This document shows positions 13,530-26,241 of a DNA stretch of 64,000 nt, in pieces. How positions within the stretch are numbered: position 1 is the first letter of the stretch; the number at the start of each line of letters is the position of its first letter. The DNA is from Argentina anserina (lineage: Eukaryota > Streptophyta > Magnoliopsida > Rosales > Rosaceae). The notes below the pieces were generated by a model, which made no database searches, was not told where the DNA came from, and saw only the letters and a list, made by a program, of their open reading frames with translations. The translations under genes were made by a program, and so were the position numbers. The stretch is taken from the NCBI RefSeq assembly GCF_933775445.1, contig NW_026089522.1, forward strand, positions 124,001 through 188,000, given 5' to 3'.

Positions 13530-14811
13530 ACACTGTAAACACTCTCAAATTCAAGAAAAACTCGCATCGAAAGCCGTTCAGAAAGATAGTCAAACGAGAA
13601 TTGAAAAGATACTCAAAGTGCAATAGTAAACATACTCAAATGATAGAAAGATACTCAGTTTGAAAGAAATACACGCCCACACTGGAAACACTCTCAAATT
13701 CAATGGAAACTCGCATCAGAAAGCCTTACAGAAAGATAGTCAAACGATAATTGAAAAGATACTCAAAGTGCAATAGTAAACATACTCAAACGATAGAAAG
13801 ATACTCAGTTTGAAAGAAAAACACGCCCACACTGGAAACACACAAAAATTCAATAGAAACTCGCCTCAGAAAGCCGTACAGAAAGATACTCAAACGAGAA
13901 TTGAAAAGATACTCAAACGAGAATTGAAAAGATACTCAAAGTGCAATAGTAAACATACTCAAACGATAGAAAGATACTCAGTTTGAAAGAAACACACGCC
14001 CACACTGGAAACACTCTTAAATTCAATAGAAACTCGCATCAGAAAGCCTTACAGAGAGATACTCAAACGAGAATTGAAAAGATACTCAAAGTGCAATAGT
14101 AAACATACTCAAACGATAGAAAGATACTCAGTTTGAAAGAAACACACGCCCACACTGGAAACACTCTCAAATTCAATGGAAACTCGCATCAGAAAGCCTT
14201 ACAGAAAGATACTCAAACGATAATTGAAAAGATACTCAAATTGCAATAGTAACCATACTCAAACGATAGAAAGATACTCAGTTTGAAAGAAACACACGCC
14301 CACACTGGAAACACACAAAAATTCAATAGAAGATCGCCTCAGAAAGCCTTACAGAAAGATACTCAAACGAGAATTGAAAAGATACTCAAAGTGCAATAGT
14401 AAACATACTCAAACGATAGAAAGATACTCAGTTTGAAAGAAACACATGCCCACACTGGAAACACTCTCAAATTCAATAGAAACTCGCATCAGAAAGCCTT
14501 ACAGAAAGATACTCAAACGAGAATTGAAAAGATACTCAAAATGCAATAGTAAACATACTCAAAATATAGAAAGATACTCAGTTTGAAAGAAACACACGCC
14601 CACACTGGAAACACTCTCAAATTGAATAGAAACTCGCATCAGAAAGCCTTACAGAAAGATACTCAAACGAGAATTGAAAAGATACTCAAAGTGCAATAGT
14701 AAACATACTCAAACGATAGAAAGATACTCAGTTTGAAAGAAACACACGCCCACTCTGGAAACACTCTCAAATTCAAGAAAAACTCGCATCGAAGGCCGTT
14801 CAGAAAGATAC
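13441..14811. repeat. 1,371-bp higher-order unit Q, copy 5
   Basis: Same ordered markers at an offset of 2,716 from copy 4. It is followed by another block P at 14,812. Confidence 0.86.
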
Positions 14812-15950
14812 TCAAACGAGGATTGAAAAGATACTCAAAGTGCAATAGTAAACATACTCAAACGATAGAAAGATACTCAGTTTGAAAGAAACACACCCCC
14901 ACACTGGAAACACTCTCAAATTCAAGAAAAACTCGCATCGAAAGCCTTTCAGAAAGATACTGAAACGAGGATTGAAAAGATACTCAAATTGCAATAGTAA
15001 ACATACTCAAAAGATAGAAAGATACTCAGTTTGAAAGAAACACACGCCCACACTGGAAACACTCTCAAATTCAATAGAAACTCGCATCAGAAAGCCTTAC
15101 AGAAAGATACTCAAACGAGAATTGAAAAGATACTCAAAGTGCAATAGTAAACATACTCAAACGATAGAAAGATACTCAGTTTCAAAGAAACACACGCCCA
15201 CACTGGAAACACTCTCAAATTCAAGAAAAACTCGCATCGAAAGCCGTTCAGAAAGATACTGAAACGAGAATTGAAAAGATACTCAAATTGCAATAGTAAA
15301 CATACTCAAAAGATAGAAAGATACTCAGTTTGAAAGAAACACACGCCCACACTGGAAACACTCTCAAATTCAATAGAAACTCGCATCAGAAAGCCTTACA
15401 GAAAGATACTCAAACGAGAATTGAAAAGATACTCAAAGTGCAATAGTAAACATACTCAAACGATAGAAAGATACTCAGTTTGAAAGAAACACACGCCCAC
15501 ACTGGAAACACTCTCAAATTCAAGAAAAACTCGCATCGAAAGCCGTTCAGAAAGATAGTCAAACGAGAATTGAAAAGATACTCAAAGTGCAATAGTAAAC
15601 ATACTCAAAAGATAGAAAGATACTCAGTTTGAAAGAAACACACGCCCACACTGGAAACACTCTCAAATTCAATAGAAACTCGCATCAGAAAGCCTTACAA
15701 AAAGATACTCAAACGAGAATTGAAAAGATACTCAAAGTGCAATAGTAAACATACTCAAACGATAGAAAGATACTCAGTTTGAAAGAAACACACCCCCACA
15801 CTGGAAACACTCTCAAATTCAAGAAAAACTCGCATCGAAAGCCGTTCAGAAAGATAGTCAAACGAGAATTGAAAAGATACTCAAATTGCAGTAGTAAACA
15901 TACTCAAAAGATAGAAAGATACTCAGTTTGAAAGAAACACACGCCCACAC
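14812..15950. repeat. Eight-monomer block P, copy 4
   Basis: Matches copy 1 at offset 12,086 through the AGTTTCAAAG monomer. It then diverges: the later monomers lack the CATAAG and GAAACGATAC variants, so homology becomes patchy near 15.7-15.9 kb. Confidence 0.72.
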
Positions 15951-17053
15951 TGGAAACACTCTCAAATTCAAGAAAAACTCGCATCGAAAGCCGTTCAGAA
16001 AGATAGTCAAACGAGAATTGAAAAGATACTCAAATTGCAGTAGTAACCATACTCAAACGATAGAAAGATACTCAGTTTGAAAGAAACACACGCCCACACT
16101 GGAAACACACAAAAATTCAATAGAAACTCGCCTCAGAAAGCCTTACAGAAAGATACTCAAACGAAAATTGAAAAGATACTCAAAGTGCAATAGTAAACAT
16201 ACTCAAACGATAGAAAGATACTCAGTTTGAAAGAAACACACGCCCACACTGGAAACACTCTCAAATTCAATAGAAACTCGCATCAGAAAGCCTTACAGAA
16301 AGATACTCAAACGAGAATTGAAAAGATACTCAAAGTGCAATAGTAAACATACTCAAACGATAGAAAGATACTCAGTTTGAAAGAAACACACGCCCACACT
16401 GGAAACACTCTCAAATTCAAAAAAAACTCGGATCGAAAGCCGTTCAGAAAGATACTCAAATGAGGATTGAAAAGATACTCAAATTGCGATAGTAACCATA
16501 CTCAAACGATAGAAAGATACTCAGTTTGAAAGAAACACACGCCCACACTGGAAACACACAAAAATTCAATAGAAACTCGCCTCAGAAAGCCTTACAGAAA
16601 GATACTCAAACGAGAATTGAAAAGATACTCAAAGTGCAATAGTAAACATACTCAAACGATAGAAAGATACTCAGTTTGAAAGAAACACACGCCCACACTG
16701 GAAACACTCTCAAATTCAAGAAAAACTCGCATCGAAAGCCGTTCAGAAAGATAGTCAAACGAGAATTGAAAAGATACTCAAAGTGCAATAGTAAACATAC
16801 TCAAACGATAGAAAGATACTCAGTTTGAAAGAAACACACGCCCAACTGGAAACCCACAAAAATTCAATAGAAACTCGCCTCAGAAAGCCTTACAGAAAGA
16901 TACTCAAACGAGAATTGAAAAGATACTCAAATTGCAATAGTAAACATACTTAAACGATAGAAAGATACTCAGTTTGAAAGAAACACACGCCCACACTGGA
17001 AACACTCTCAAATTCAGTAGAAACTCGCATCAGAAAGCCTTACAGAAAGATAC

Positions 17054-17949
17054 TCAAACGAGAATTGAAAAGATACTCAAAGTGCAATAGTAAACATACT
17101 CAAACGATAGAAAGATACTCAGTTTGAAAGAAACACACGCCCACTCTGGAAACACTCTCAAATTCAAGAAAAACTCGCATCGAAGGCCGTTCAGAAAGAT
17201 ACTCAAACGAGGATTGAAAAGATACTCAAAGTGCAATAGTAAACATACTCAAACGATAGAAAGATACTCAGTTTGAAAGAAACACACCCCCACACTGGAA
17301 ACACTCTCAAATTCAAGAAAAACTCGCATCGAAAGCCTTTCAGAAAGATACTGAAACGAGGATTGAAAAGATACTCAAATTGCAATAGTAAACATACTCA
17401 AAAGATAGAAAGATACTCAGTTTGAAAGAAACACACGCCCACACTGGAAACACTCTCAAATTCAGTAGAAACTCGCATCAGAAAGCCTTACAGAAAGATA
17501 CTCAAACGAGAATTGAAAAGATACTCAAAGTGCAATAGTAAACATACTCAAACGATAGAAAGATACTCAGTTTGAAAGAAACACACGCCCACTCTGGAAA
17601 CACTCTCAAATTCAAGAAAAACTCGCATCGAAGGCCGTTCAGAAAGATACTCAAACGAGGATTGAAAAGATACTCAAAGTGCAATAGTAAACATACTCAA
17701 ACGATAGAAAGATACTCAGTTTGAAAGAAACACACCCCCACACTGGAAACACTCTCAAATTCAAGAAAAACTCGCATCGAAAGCCTTTCAGAAAGATACT
17801 GAAACGAGGATTGAAAAGATACTCAAATTGCAATAGTAAACATACTCAAAAGATAGAAAGATACTCAGTTTGAAAGAAACACACGCCCACACTGGAAACA
17901 CTCTCAAATTCAAAAAAAACTCGCATCGAAAGCCGTTCAGAAAGATACT
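17054..17949. repeat. 448-bp (three-monomer) tandem duplication in family A
   Basis: The three-monomer run starting at 17,054 is repeated at 17,502, with the same CCCACTCTGG, TCGAAGGCCG, CACACCCCCACAC and GAAACGAGGATTG variants in the same order. Both copies end next to an AAAGATAG variant. Confidence 0.75.
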
Positions 17950-18840
17950 CAAACGAGAATTGAAAAGATACTCAAAGTGCAATAGTAAACATACTCAAAT
18001 GATAGAAAGATACTCAGTTTGAAAGAAACACACGCCCACACTGGAAACACTCTCAAATTCAAGAAAAACTCGTATCGAAAGCCGTTTAGAAAGATACTCA
18101 AACGAGAATTGAAAAGATACTCAAATTGCAATAGTAAACATACTCAAACGATAGAAAGATACTCAGTTTGAAAGAAACACACGCCCACACTGGAAACACT
18201 CTCAAATTCAAGAAAAACTCGCATCGAAAGCCTTTCAGAAAGATACTCAAACGAGGATTAAAAAGATACTCAAATTGCAATAGTAAACATACTCAAAGGA
18301 TAGAAAGATACTCAGTTTGAAAGAAACACACCCCCACACTGGCACTCTCAAATTCAAGAAAAACTCGCATCGAAAGCCGTTCAGAAAGATACTCAAACGA
18401 GAATTGAAAAGATACTCAAAGTGCAATAGTAAACATACTCAAATGATAGAACGATACTCAGTTTGAAAGAAACACACGCCCACACTGGAAACACTCTCAA
18501 ATTCAAGAAAAACTCGTATCGAAAGCCGTTTAGAAAGATACTCAAACGAGAATTGAAAAGATACTCAAATTGCAATAGTAAACATACTCAAACGATAGAA
18601 AGATACTCAGTTTGAAAGAAACACACGCCCACACTGGAAACACTCTCAAATTCAAGAAAAACTCGCATCGAAAGCCTTTCAGAAAGATACTCAAACGAGG
18701 ATTAAAAAGATACTCAAATTGCAATAGTAAACATACTCAAAGGATAGAAAGATACTCAGTTTGAAAGAAACACACCCCCACACTGGAAACACTCTCAAAT
18801 TCAAGAAAAACTCGGATCGAAAGCCGTTCAGAAAGATACT
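17950..18840. repeat. ~444-bp tandem duplication with a shortened monomer
   Basis: The runs starting near 17,949 and 18,393 match, sharing CTCGTATCG, CCGTTTAGAAAG, GAGGATTAAAAAG and CAAAGGATAG. The 444-bp spacing, rather than ~448, reflects a monomer near 18,341 in which ACTGGAAACACTC has been reduced to ACTGGCACTC. Confidence 0.7.
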
Positions 18841-21800
18841 CAAATGAGGATTGAAAAGATACTCAAATTGCAATAGTAAACATACTCAAACGATAGAAAG
18901 ATACTCAGTTTGAAAGAAACACACGCCCACACTGGAAACACTCTCAAATTCAATAGAAACTCGCATCAGAAAGCCTTACAGAAAGATACTCAAACGATAA
19001 TTGAAAAGATACTCAAAGAGCAATAGTAAACATACTCAAACGATAGAAAGATACTCAGTTTGAAAGAAACACATGCCCACACTGGAAACACTCTCAAATT
19101 CAAGAAAAACTCGCATCGAAAGCCGTTTAGAAAGATACTCAAACGAGGATTGAAAAGATACTCAAATTGCAATAGTAAACATACTCAAAGGATAGAAAGA
19201 TACTCAGTTTGAAAGAAACACACGCCCACACTGGAAACACTCTCAAATTCAATAGAAACTCCCATCAGAAAGCCTTACAGAAAGATACTCAAATGAGAAT
19301 TGAAAAGATACTCAAACTGCAATAGTAAACATACTCAAACGATAGAAAGATACTCAGTTTGAAAGAAACACACGCCCACACTGGAAACACTATCAAATTC
19401 AAGAAAAACTCGCATCGAAAACCCGTTGAGAAAGATACTCAAAGAATAATTGAAAAGATACACAAATTGCAATAGTAAGCATACTCAAACGATAGAAAGA
19501 TACTCAGTTTGAAAGAAACACACGCCCACACTGGAAACACACAAAAATTCAATAGAAACTCCCCTCAGAAAGCCTTACAGAAAGATACTCAAACGAGAAT
19601 TGAAAAGATACTCAAAGTGCAATAGTGAACATACTCAAACGATAGAAAGATACTCAGTTTGAAAGAAACACACGCCCACACTGGAAACACACAAAAATTC
19701 AATAGAAACTCGCCTCAGAAAGCCTTACAGAAAGATACTCAAACGAGAATTGAAAAGATACTCAAATTGCAATAGTAAACATACTCAAACGATAGAAAGA
19801 TACTCAGTTTGAAAGAAACATACGCCCACACTGGAAACACTCTCAAATTCAATAGAAACTCGCATCAGAAAGCCTTTTAGAAAGATACTCAAACGATAAT
19901 TGAAAAGATACTCAAAGTGCAATAGTAAACATACTCAAACGATAGAAAGATACTCAGTTTGAAAGAAACACACGCCCACACTGGAAGCACTCTCAAATTC
20001 AAGAAAAACTCGCATCGAAAGCCGTTCAGAAAGATACTCAAATGAGGATTGAAAAGATACTCAAATTGCAATAGTAAACATACTCAAACGATAGAAAGAT
20101 ACTCAGTTTGAAAGAAACATACGCCCACACTGGAAACACTCTCAAATTCAATAGAAACTCGCATCAGAAAGCCTTACAGAAAGATACTCAAACGATAATT
20201 GAAAAGATACTCAAAGTGCAATAGTAAACATACTCAAACGATAGAAAGATACTCAGTTTGAAAGAAACACACGCCCACACTGGAAGCACTCTCAAATTCA
20301 ATAGAAACTCGCATCAGAAAGCCTTTTAAAAAGATACTCAAACGATAATTGAAAAGATACTCAAAGTGCAATAGTAAACATACTCAAACGATAGAAAGAT
20401 ACTCAGTTTGAAAGAAACACACGCCCACACTGGAAGCACTCTCAAATTCAAGAAAAACTCGTATCGAAAGCCGTTCAGAAAGATACTCAAATGAGGATTG
20501 AAAAGATACTCAAATTGCAATAGTAAACATACTCAAACGATAGAAAGATACTCAGTTTGAAAGAAACATACGCCCACACTGGAAGCACTCTCAAATTCAA
20601 TAGAAACTCGCATCAGAAAGCCTTACAGAAAGATACTCAAACGATAATTGAAAAGATACTCAAAGTGCAATAGTAAACATACTCAAACGATAGAAAGATA
20701 CTCAGTTTGAAAGAAACACACGCCCACACTGGAAGCACTCTCAAATTCAAGAAAAACTCGCATCGAAAGCCGTTCAGAAAGATACTCAAACGAGGATTGA
20801 AAAGATACTCAAATTGCAATAGTAAACATACTCAAAGGATAGAAAGATACTCAGTTTGAAAGAAACACACGCCCACACTGGAAACACTCTCAAATTCAAT
20901 AGAAACTCGCATCAGAAAGCCTTACAGAAAGATACTCAAACGAAAATTGAAAAGATACTCAAAGTGCAATAGTAAACATACTCAAACGATAGAAAGATAC
21001 TCAGTTTGAAAGAAACACACGCCCACACTGGAAACACTCTCAAATTCAAAAAAAACTCGGATCGAAAGCCGTTCAGAAAGATACTCAAATGAGGATTGAA
21101 AAGATACTCAAATTGCGATAGTAACCATACTCAAACGATAGAAAGATACTCAGTTTGAAAGAAACACACGCCCACACTGGAAACACACAAAAATTCAATA
21201 GAAACTCGCCTCAGAAAGCCTTACAGAAAGATACTCAAACGAGAATTGAAAAGATACTCAAAGTGCAATAGTAAACATACTCAAACGATAGAAAGATACT
21301 CAGTTTGAAAGAAACACACGCCCACACTGGAAACACTCTCAAATTCAAGAAAAACTCGCATCGAAAGCCGTTCAGAAAGATAGTCAAACGAGAATTGAAA
21401 AGATACTCAAAGTGCAATAGTAAACATACTCAAACGATAGAAAGATACTCAGTTTGAAAGAAACACACGCCCAACTGGAAACCCACAAAAATTCAATAGA
21501 AACTCGCCTCAGAAAGCCTTACAGAAAGATACTCAAACGAGAATTGAAAAGATAGTCAAACGAGAATTGAAAAGATACTCAAAGTGCAATAGTAAACATA
21601 CTCAAATGATAGAAAGATACTCAGTTTGAAAGAAATACACGCCCACACTGGAAACACTCTCAAATTCAATGGAAACTCGCATCAGAAAGCCTTACAGAAA
21701 GATAGTCAAACGATAATTGAAAAGATACTCAAAGTGCAATAGTAAACATACTCAAACGATAGAAAGATACTCAGTTTGAAAGAAAAACACGCCCACACTG

Positions 21801-22440
21801 GAAACACACAAAAATTCAATAGAAACTCGCCTCAGAAAGCCGTTCAGAAAGATACTCAAACGAGAATTGAAAAGATACTCAAACGAGAATTGAAAAGATA
21901 CTCAAAGTGCAATAGTAAACATACTCAAACGATAGAAAGATACTCAGTTTGAAAGAAACACACGCCCACACTGGAAACACTCTTAAATTCAATAGAAACT
22001 CGCATCAGAAAGCCTTACAGAAAGATACTCAAACGAGAATTGAAAAGATACTCAAAGTGCAATAGTAAACATACTCAAACGATAGAAAGATACTCAGTTT
22101 GAAAGAAACACACGCCCACACTGGAAACACTCTCAAATTCAATGGAAACTCGCATCAGAAAGCCTTACAGAAAGATACTCAAACGATAATTGAAAAGACA
22201 CTCAAATTGCAATAGTAAACATACTCAAACGATAGAAAGATACTCAGCTTGAAAGAAACACACGCCCACACTGGAAACACTCTCAAATTCAAGAAAAACT
22301 CGCATCGAAAGCCTTTCAGAAAGATACTCAAACGAGGATTGAAAAGATACTCAAATTGCAATAGTAAACATACTCAAAGGATAGAAAGATACTCAGTTTG
22401 AAAGAAACACACGCCCACACTGGAAACACTCTCAAATTCA

Positions 22441-22491
22441 AGAAAAACTCGGACCGAAAGCCATTCAGAAAGATACTCAAATTGCAATAGT
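22441..22491. repeat. A monomer lacking one 23-bp GATAC subrepeat
   Basis: Here TTCAGAAAGATACTCAAATTGC runs together, whereas the related copy near 24,304-24,345 has an additional AAAAGAGGATTGAAAAGATACTC segment at this point. Exactly one subrepeat of 23 bp is missing. Confidence 0.75.
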
Positions 22492-24333
22492 AAACATACT
22501 CAAACGATAGAAAGATACTCAGTTTGAAAGAAATACACGCCCACACTGGAAACACTCTCAAATTCAATAGAAACTCGCATCAGAAAGCCTTACAGAAAGA
22601 TACTCAAACGAGAATTGAAAAGATACTCAAAGTGCAATAGTAAACATACTCAAACGATAGAAAGATACTCAGTTTGAAAGAAACACACGCCCACACTAGA
22701 AACACTCTCAAATTCAAAAAAAACTCAGATCGAAAGCCGTTCAGAGAGATACTCAAATGAGGATTGAAAAGATACTCAAATTGCAATAGTAGACATACTC
22801 AAACGATAGAAAGATACTCAGTTTGAAAGAAACACACGCCCACACTGGAAACACTCTCAAATTCAATGGAAACTCGCATCAGAAAGCCTTACAGAAAGAT
22901 ACTCAAACGATAATTGAAAAGATACTCAAAGTGCAATAGTAAACATACTCAAACGATAGAAAGATACTCAGTTTGAAAGAAACACACGCCCATACTGGAA
23001 GCACTCTCAAATTCAAGAAAAACTCGCATCGAAAGCCGTTCAGAAAGATACTCAAACGAGGATTGAAAAGATACTCAAATTGCAATAGTAAACATACTCA
23101 AAGGATAGAAAGATACTCAGTTTGAAAGAAACACACGCCCACACTGGAAACACTCTCAAATTCAAGAAAAACTCGCATCGAAAGCCGTTCAGAAAGATAG
23201 TCAAACGAGAATTGAAAAGATACTCAAAGTGCAATAGTAAACATACTCAAACGATAGAAAGATACTCAGTTTGAAAGAAACACACGCCCAACTGGAAACA
23301 CACAAAAATTCAATAGAAACTCACCTCAGAAAGCCTTACAGAAAGATACTCAAACGAGAATTGAAAAGATAGTCAAACGAGAATTGAAAAGATACTCAAA
23401 GTGCAATAGTAAACATACTCAAACGATAGAAAGATACTCAGTTTCAAAGAAATACACGCCCACACTGGAAACACTCTCAAATTCAAGAAAAACTCGCATC
23501 GAAAGCCGTTCAGAAAGATAGTCAATAGAGAATTGAAAAGATACCCAAAGTGCAATAGGAAACATACTCAAACGATAGAAAGATACTCAGTTTGAAAGAA
23601 AAACACGCCCACACTGGAAACACACAAAAATTCAATAGAAACTCGCCTCAGAAAGCCGTACAGAAAGATACTCAAACGAGAATTGAAAAGATACTCAAAC
23701 GAGAATTGAAAAGATACTCAAAGTGCAATAGTAAACATACTCAAACGATAGAAAGATACTCAGTTTGAAAGAAACACACGCCCACACTGGAAACACTCTT
23801 AAATTCAATAGAAACTCGCATCAGAAAGCCTTACAGAAAGATACTCAAACGAGAATTGAAAAGATACTCAAACGAGAATTGAAAAGATACTCAAAGTGCA
23901 ATAGTAAACATACTCAAACGATAGAAAGATACTCAGTTTGAAAGAAACACACGCCCACACTGGAAACACTCTCAAATTCAATGGAAACTCGCATCAGAAA
24001 GCCTTACAGAAAGATACTCAAACGATAATTGAAAAGACACTCAAATTGCAATAGTAAACATACTCAAACGATAGAAAGATACTCAGCTTGAAAGAAACAC
24101 ACGCCCACACTGGAAACACTCTCAAATTCAAGAAAAACTCGCATCGAAAGCCTTTCAGAAAGATACTCAAACGAGGATTGAAAAGATACTCAAATTGCAA
24201 TAGTAAACATACTCAAAGGATAGAAAGATACTCAGTTTGAAAGAAACACACGCCCACACTGGAAACACTCTCAAATTCAAGAAAAACTCGGACCGAAAGC
24301 CATTCAGAAAGATACTCAAAAGAGGATTGAAAA

Positions 24334-24417
24334 GATACTCAAATTGCAATAGTAAACATACTCAAACGATAGAAAGATACTCAAAGTGCAATAGTAAACA
24401 TACTCAAACGATAGAAA
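24334..24417. repeat. Duplicated 42-bp module in family A at the array edge
   Basis: Positions 24,334-24,375 and 24,376-24,417 are two copies of the 42-bp segment GATACTCAAA...CGATAGAAA that normally occurs once per A monomer. They differ at AAATTGC versus AAAGTGC. The segment is the counterpart of the 41-bp module that is commonly duplicated in family B, and it lies only ~100 bp before the switch to B. Confidence 0.82.
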
Positions 24418-24518
24418 GATACTCAGTTTGAAAGAAAAACACGCCCACACTGGAAACACACAAAAATTCAATAGAAACTCGCCTCAGAAAGCCGTACAGA
24501 AAGATACTCAAACGAGAA

Positions 24519-24524
24519 TTGAAA
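24519..24524. other. Junction between satellite families A and B
   Basis: The A monomer runs normally through CAAACGAGAATTGAAA and then, instead of AGATACTC, continues as GAAACACACTCCCACACTTGC, which is family B. The two families share TTGAAA here. In A that hexamer is about 100 bp into the monomer; in B it is ~10 bp in, so the join is out of phase and skips about one third of a monomer. This looks like a microhomology-mediated join. Confidence 0.85.
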
Positions 24525-24954
24525 GAAACACACTCCCACACTTGCAAAACTCTCAAATTCAATAGAAACTAACTTCAGAAAGCCTTACAGAAAGATACTA
24601 AAACGAGAAATGAAAAGATACACAATTGGAATAGTAAAGATACGGAAACGATGTAAAGAGACAAAATTGGAGTAGTAAAGATACGCAAACGATGTAAAGA
24701 TACTCAGTTTGAAAGAAACACACTCCCACACTTGCAAAACTCTCAAATACAATAGAAACTCATATCAGAAGCCTTACAGAAAGATACTCAAACGAGAAAT
24801 GAAAAGATACACAATTGGAATAGTAAATATACGCAAACGATGTAAAGATACTCAGTTTGAAAGAAACACACTCCCACACTTGCAAAACTCTCAAATTCAA
24901 TAGAAACTAGCATCAGAAAGCCTTACAGAAAGATACTCAAACGAGAAATAAAAA

Positions 24955-25077
24955 GATACACAATTGGAATAGTAAAGATACGTAAACGATGTAAAGATAC
25001 ACAATTGGAATAGTAAAGATACGCAAACGATGTAAAGATACACAATTGGAATAGTAAAGATACGCAAACGATGTAAA
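24955..25077. repeat. Three tandem copies of the 41-bp B module
   Basis: Three consecutive 41-bp units start at 24,955, 24,996 and 25,037, each with GATACACAATTGG and GATACG(C/T)AAACGATGTAAA. The first has CGTAAACG. This gives a ~230-bp monomer, the longest simple expansion I noticed in family B. Confidence 0.88.
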
Positions 25078-26241
25078 GATAGTCAGTTTGAAAGAAACAC
25101 ACTCCCACACTTGCAAAACTCTCAAATTCAATAGAAACTAGCATCAGAAAGCCTTACAGAAAGATACTCAAACGAGAAATGAAAAGATACACAATTGGAA
25201 TAGTAAAGATACGCAATCGATGTAAAGATACATAATTGGAATAGTAAAGATACGCAAACGATGTAAAGATACTCAGTTTGAAAGAAACACACTCCCACAC
25301 TTGCAAAACTCTCAAATACAATAGAAACTCGCATCAGAAGCCTTACAGAAAGATACTCAAACGAGAAATGAAAAGATACAGAATTGGAATAGTAAAGATA
25401 CGCAAACGATGTAAAGATACATAATTGGAATAGTAAAGATACGCAAACGATATAAAGATACTCAGTTTGAAAGAAACACACTCCCACACTTGCAAAACTC
25501 TCAAATTCAATAGAAACTCGCATCAGAGAGCCTTACAGAAAGATACTCAAAGGAGAAATGAAAAGATACATAATTGGAATAGTAAAGATACGCAATCGAT
25601 GTAAAGATACTCAGTTTGAAAGAAGCACACTCCCACACTTGCAAAACTCTCAAATACAATAGAAACTCGCATCAGAAGCCTTACAGAAAGATACTCAAAC
25701 GAGAAATGAAAAGATACACAATTGGAATAGTAAAGATACGCAAACGATGTAAAGATACTCAATTTGAAAGAAACACACTCCCACACTTGCAAAACTCTCA
25801 AATTCAATAGAAACTCGCATCAGATAGCCTTACAGAAAGATACTCAAACGAGAAATGAAACGATACACAATTGGAATAGTAAAGATACGCAAATGATGTA
25901 AAGATACTCAGTTTGAAAGAAACACACTCCCACACTTGCAAAACTCTCAAATACAATAGAAACTCGCATCAGAAGCCTTACAGAAAGATACTCAAACGAG
26001 AAATGAAAAGATACATAATTGGAATAGTAAAGATACGCAAACGATGTAAAGATACACAATTGGAATAGTAAAGATACGCAAACGATGTAAAGATAGTCAG
26101 TTTGAAAGAAACACACTCCCACACTTGCAAAACTCTCAAATACAATAGAAAATCGCATCAGAAGCCTTATAGAAAGATACTCAAACGAGAAATGAAAAGA
26201 TACATAATTGGAATAGTAAAGATACGCAAACGATGTAAAGA

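Larger units (their letters stand above)
17950..24333. repeat. Heterogeneous distal part of family A array
   Basis: Monomers here carry more private substitutions than those at 2-16 kb (GGAAGCACTC, CAAAGGATAG, TCGGACCG, CTCCCATCAG, AAAACCCGTTGAG), and no long higher-order unit repeats cleanly. Local duplications remain: three related runs at 19,889, 20,338 and 20,637 (offsets 449 and 299), a ~1.8 kb relationship between ~22,179-22,470 and ~24,018-24,310 (offset 1,839), and a copy of the window start at 20,848-21,540. Greater divergence next to an array edge is the usual pattern. Confidence 0.7.
1..24524. repeat. Satellite family A array, 149-150 bp monomer
   Basis: Continuous head-to-tail tandem array with no interruption and no inverted monomer that I could see. 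A representative 150-bp monomer begins GATACTCAGTTTGAAAG, continues through ACACACGCCCACACTGG and AGAAAGATACTCAAACG, and ends CAAACGATAGAAA. Three subtypes recur. Type a (150 bp) has TTCAATAGAAACTCGCATC then AGAAAGCCTTACAG. Type b (149 bp) has TTCAAGAAAAACTCGCATC then GAAAGCCGTTCAG. Type c has CACACAAAAATTCAATAG and CTCGCCTCAG. The + strand is strongly A-rich. Length and organisation fit a plant centromeric or pericentromeric satellite, but no functional evidence is present in the sequence itself. No gene, RNA gene or transposon interrupts these 24.5 kb. Confidence 0.97.

Noticed and set aside
388..24903. Many 60-79 codon open frames on the minus strand (and some on plus) across family A
   Set aside because: They recur with the satellite period, overlap each other in register and carry only satellite-derived residues. 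A monomer of 149-150 bp with few stops in one frame explains them.
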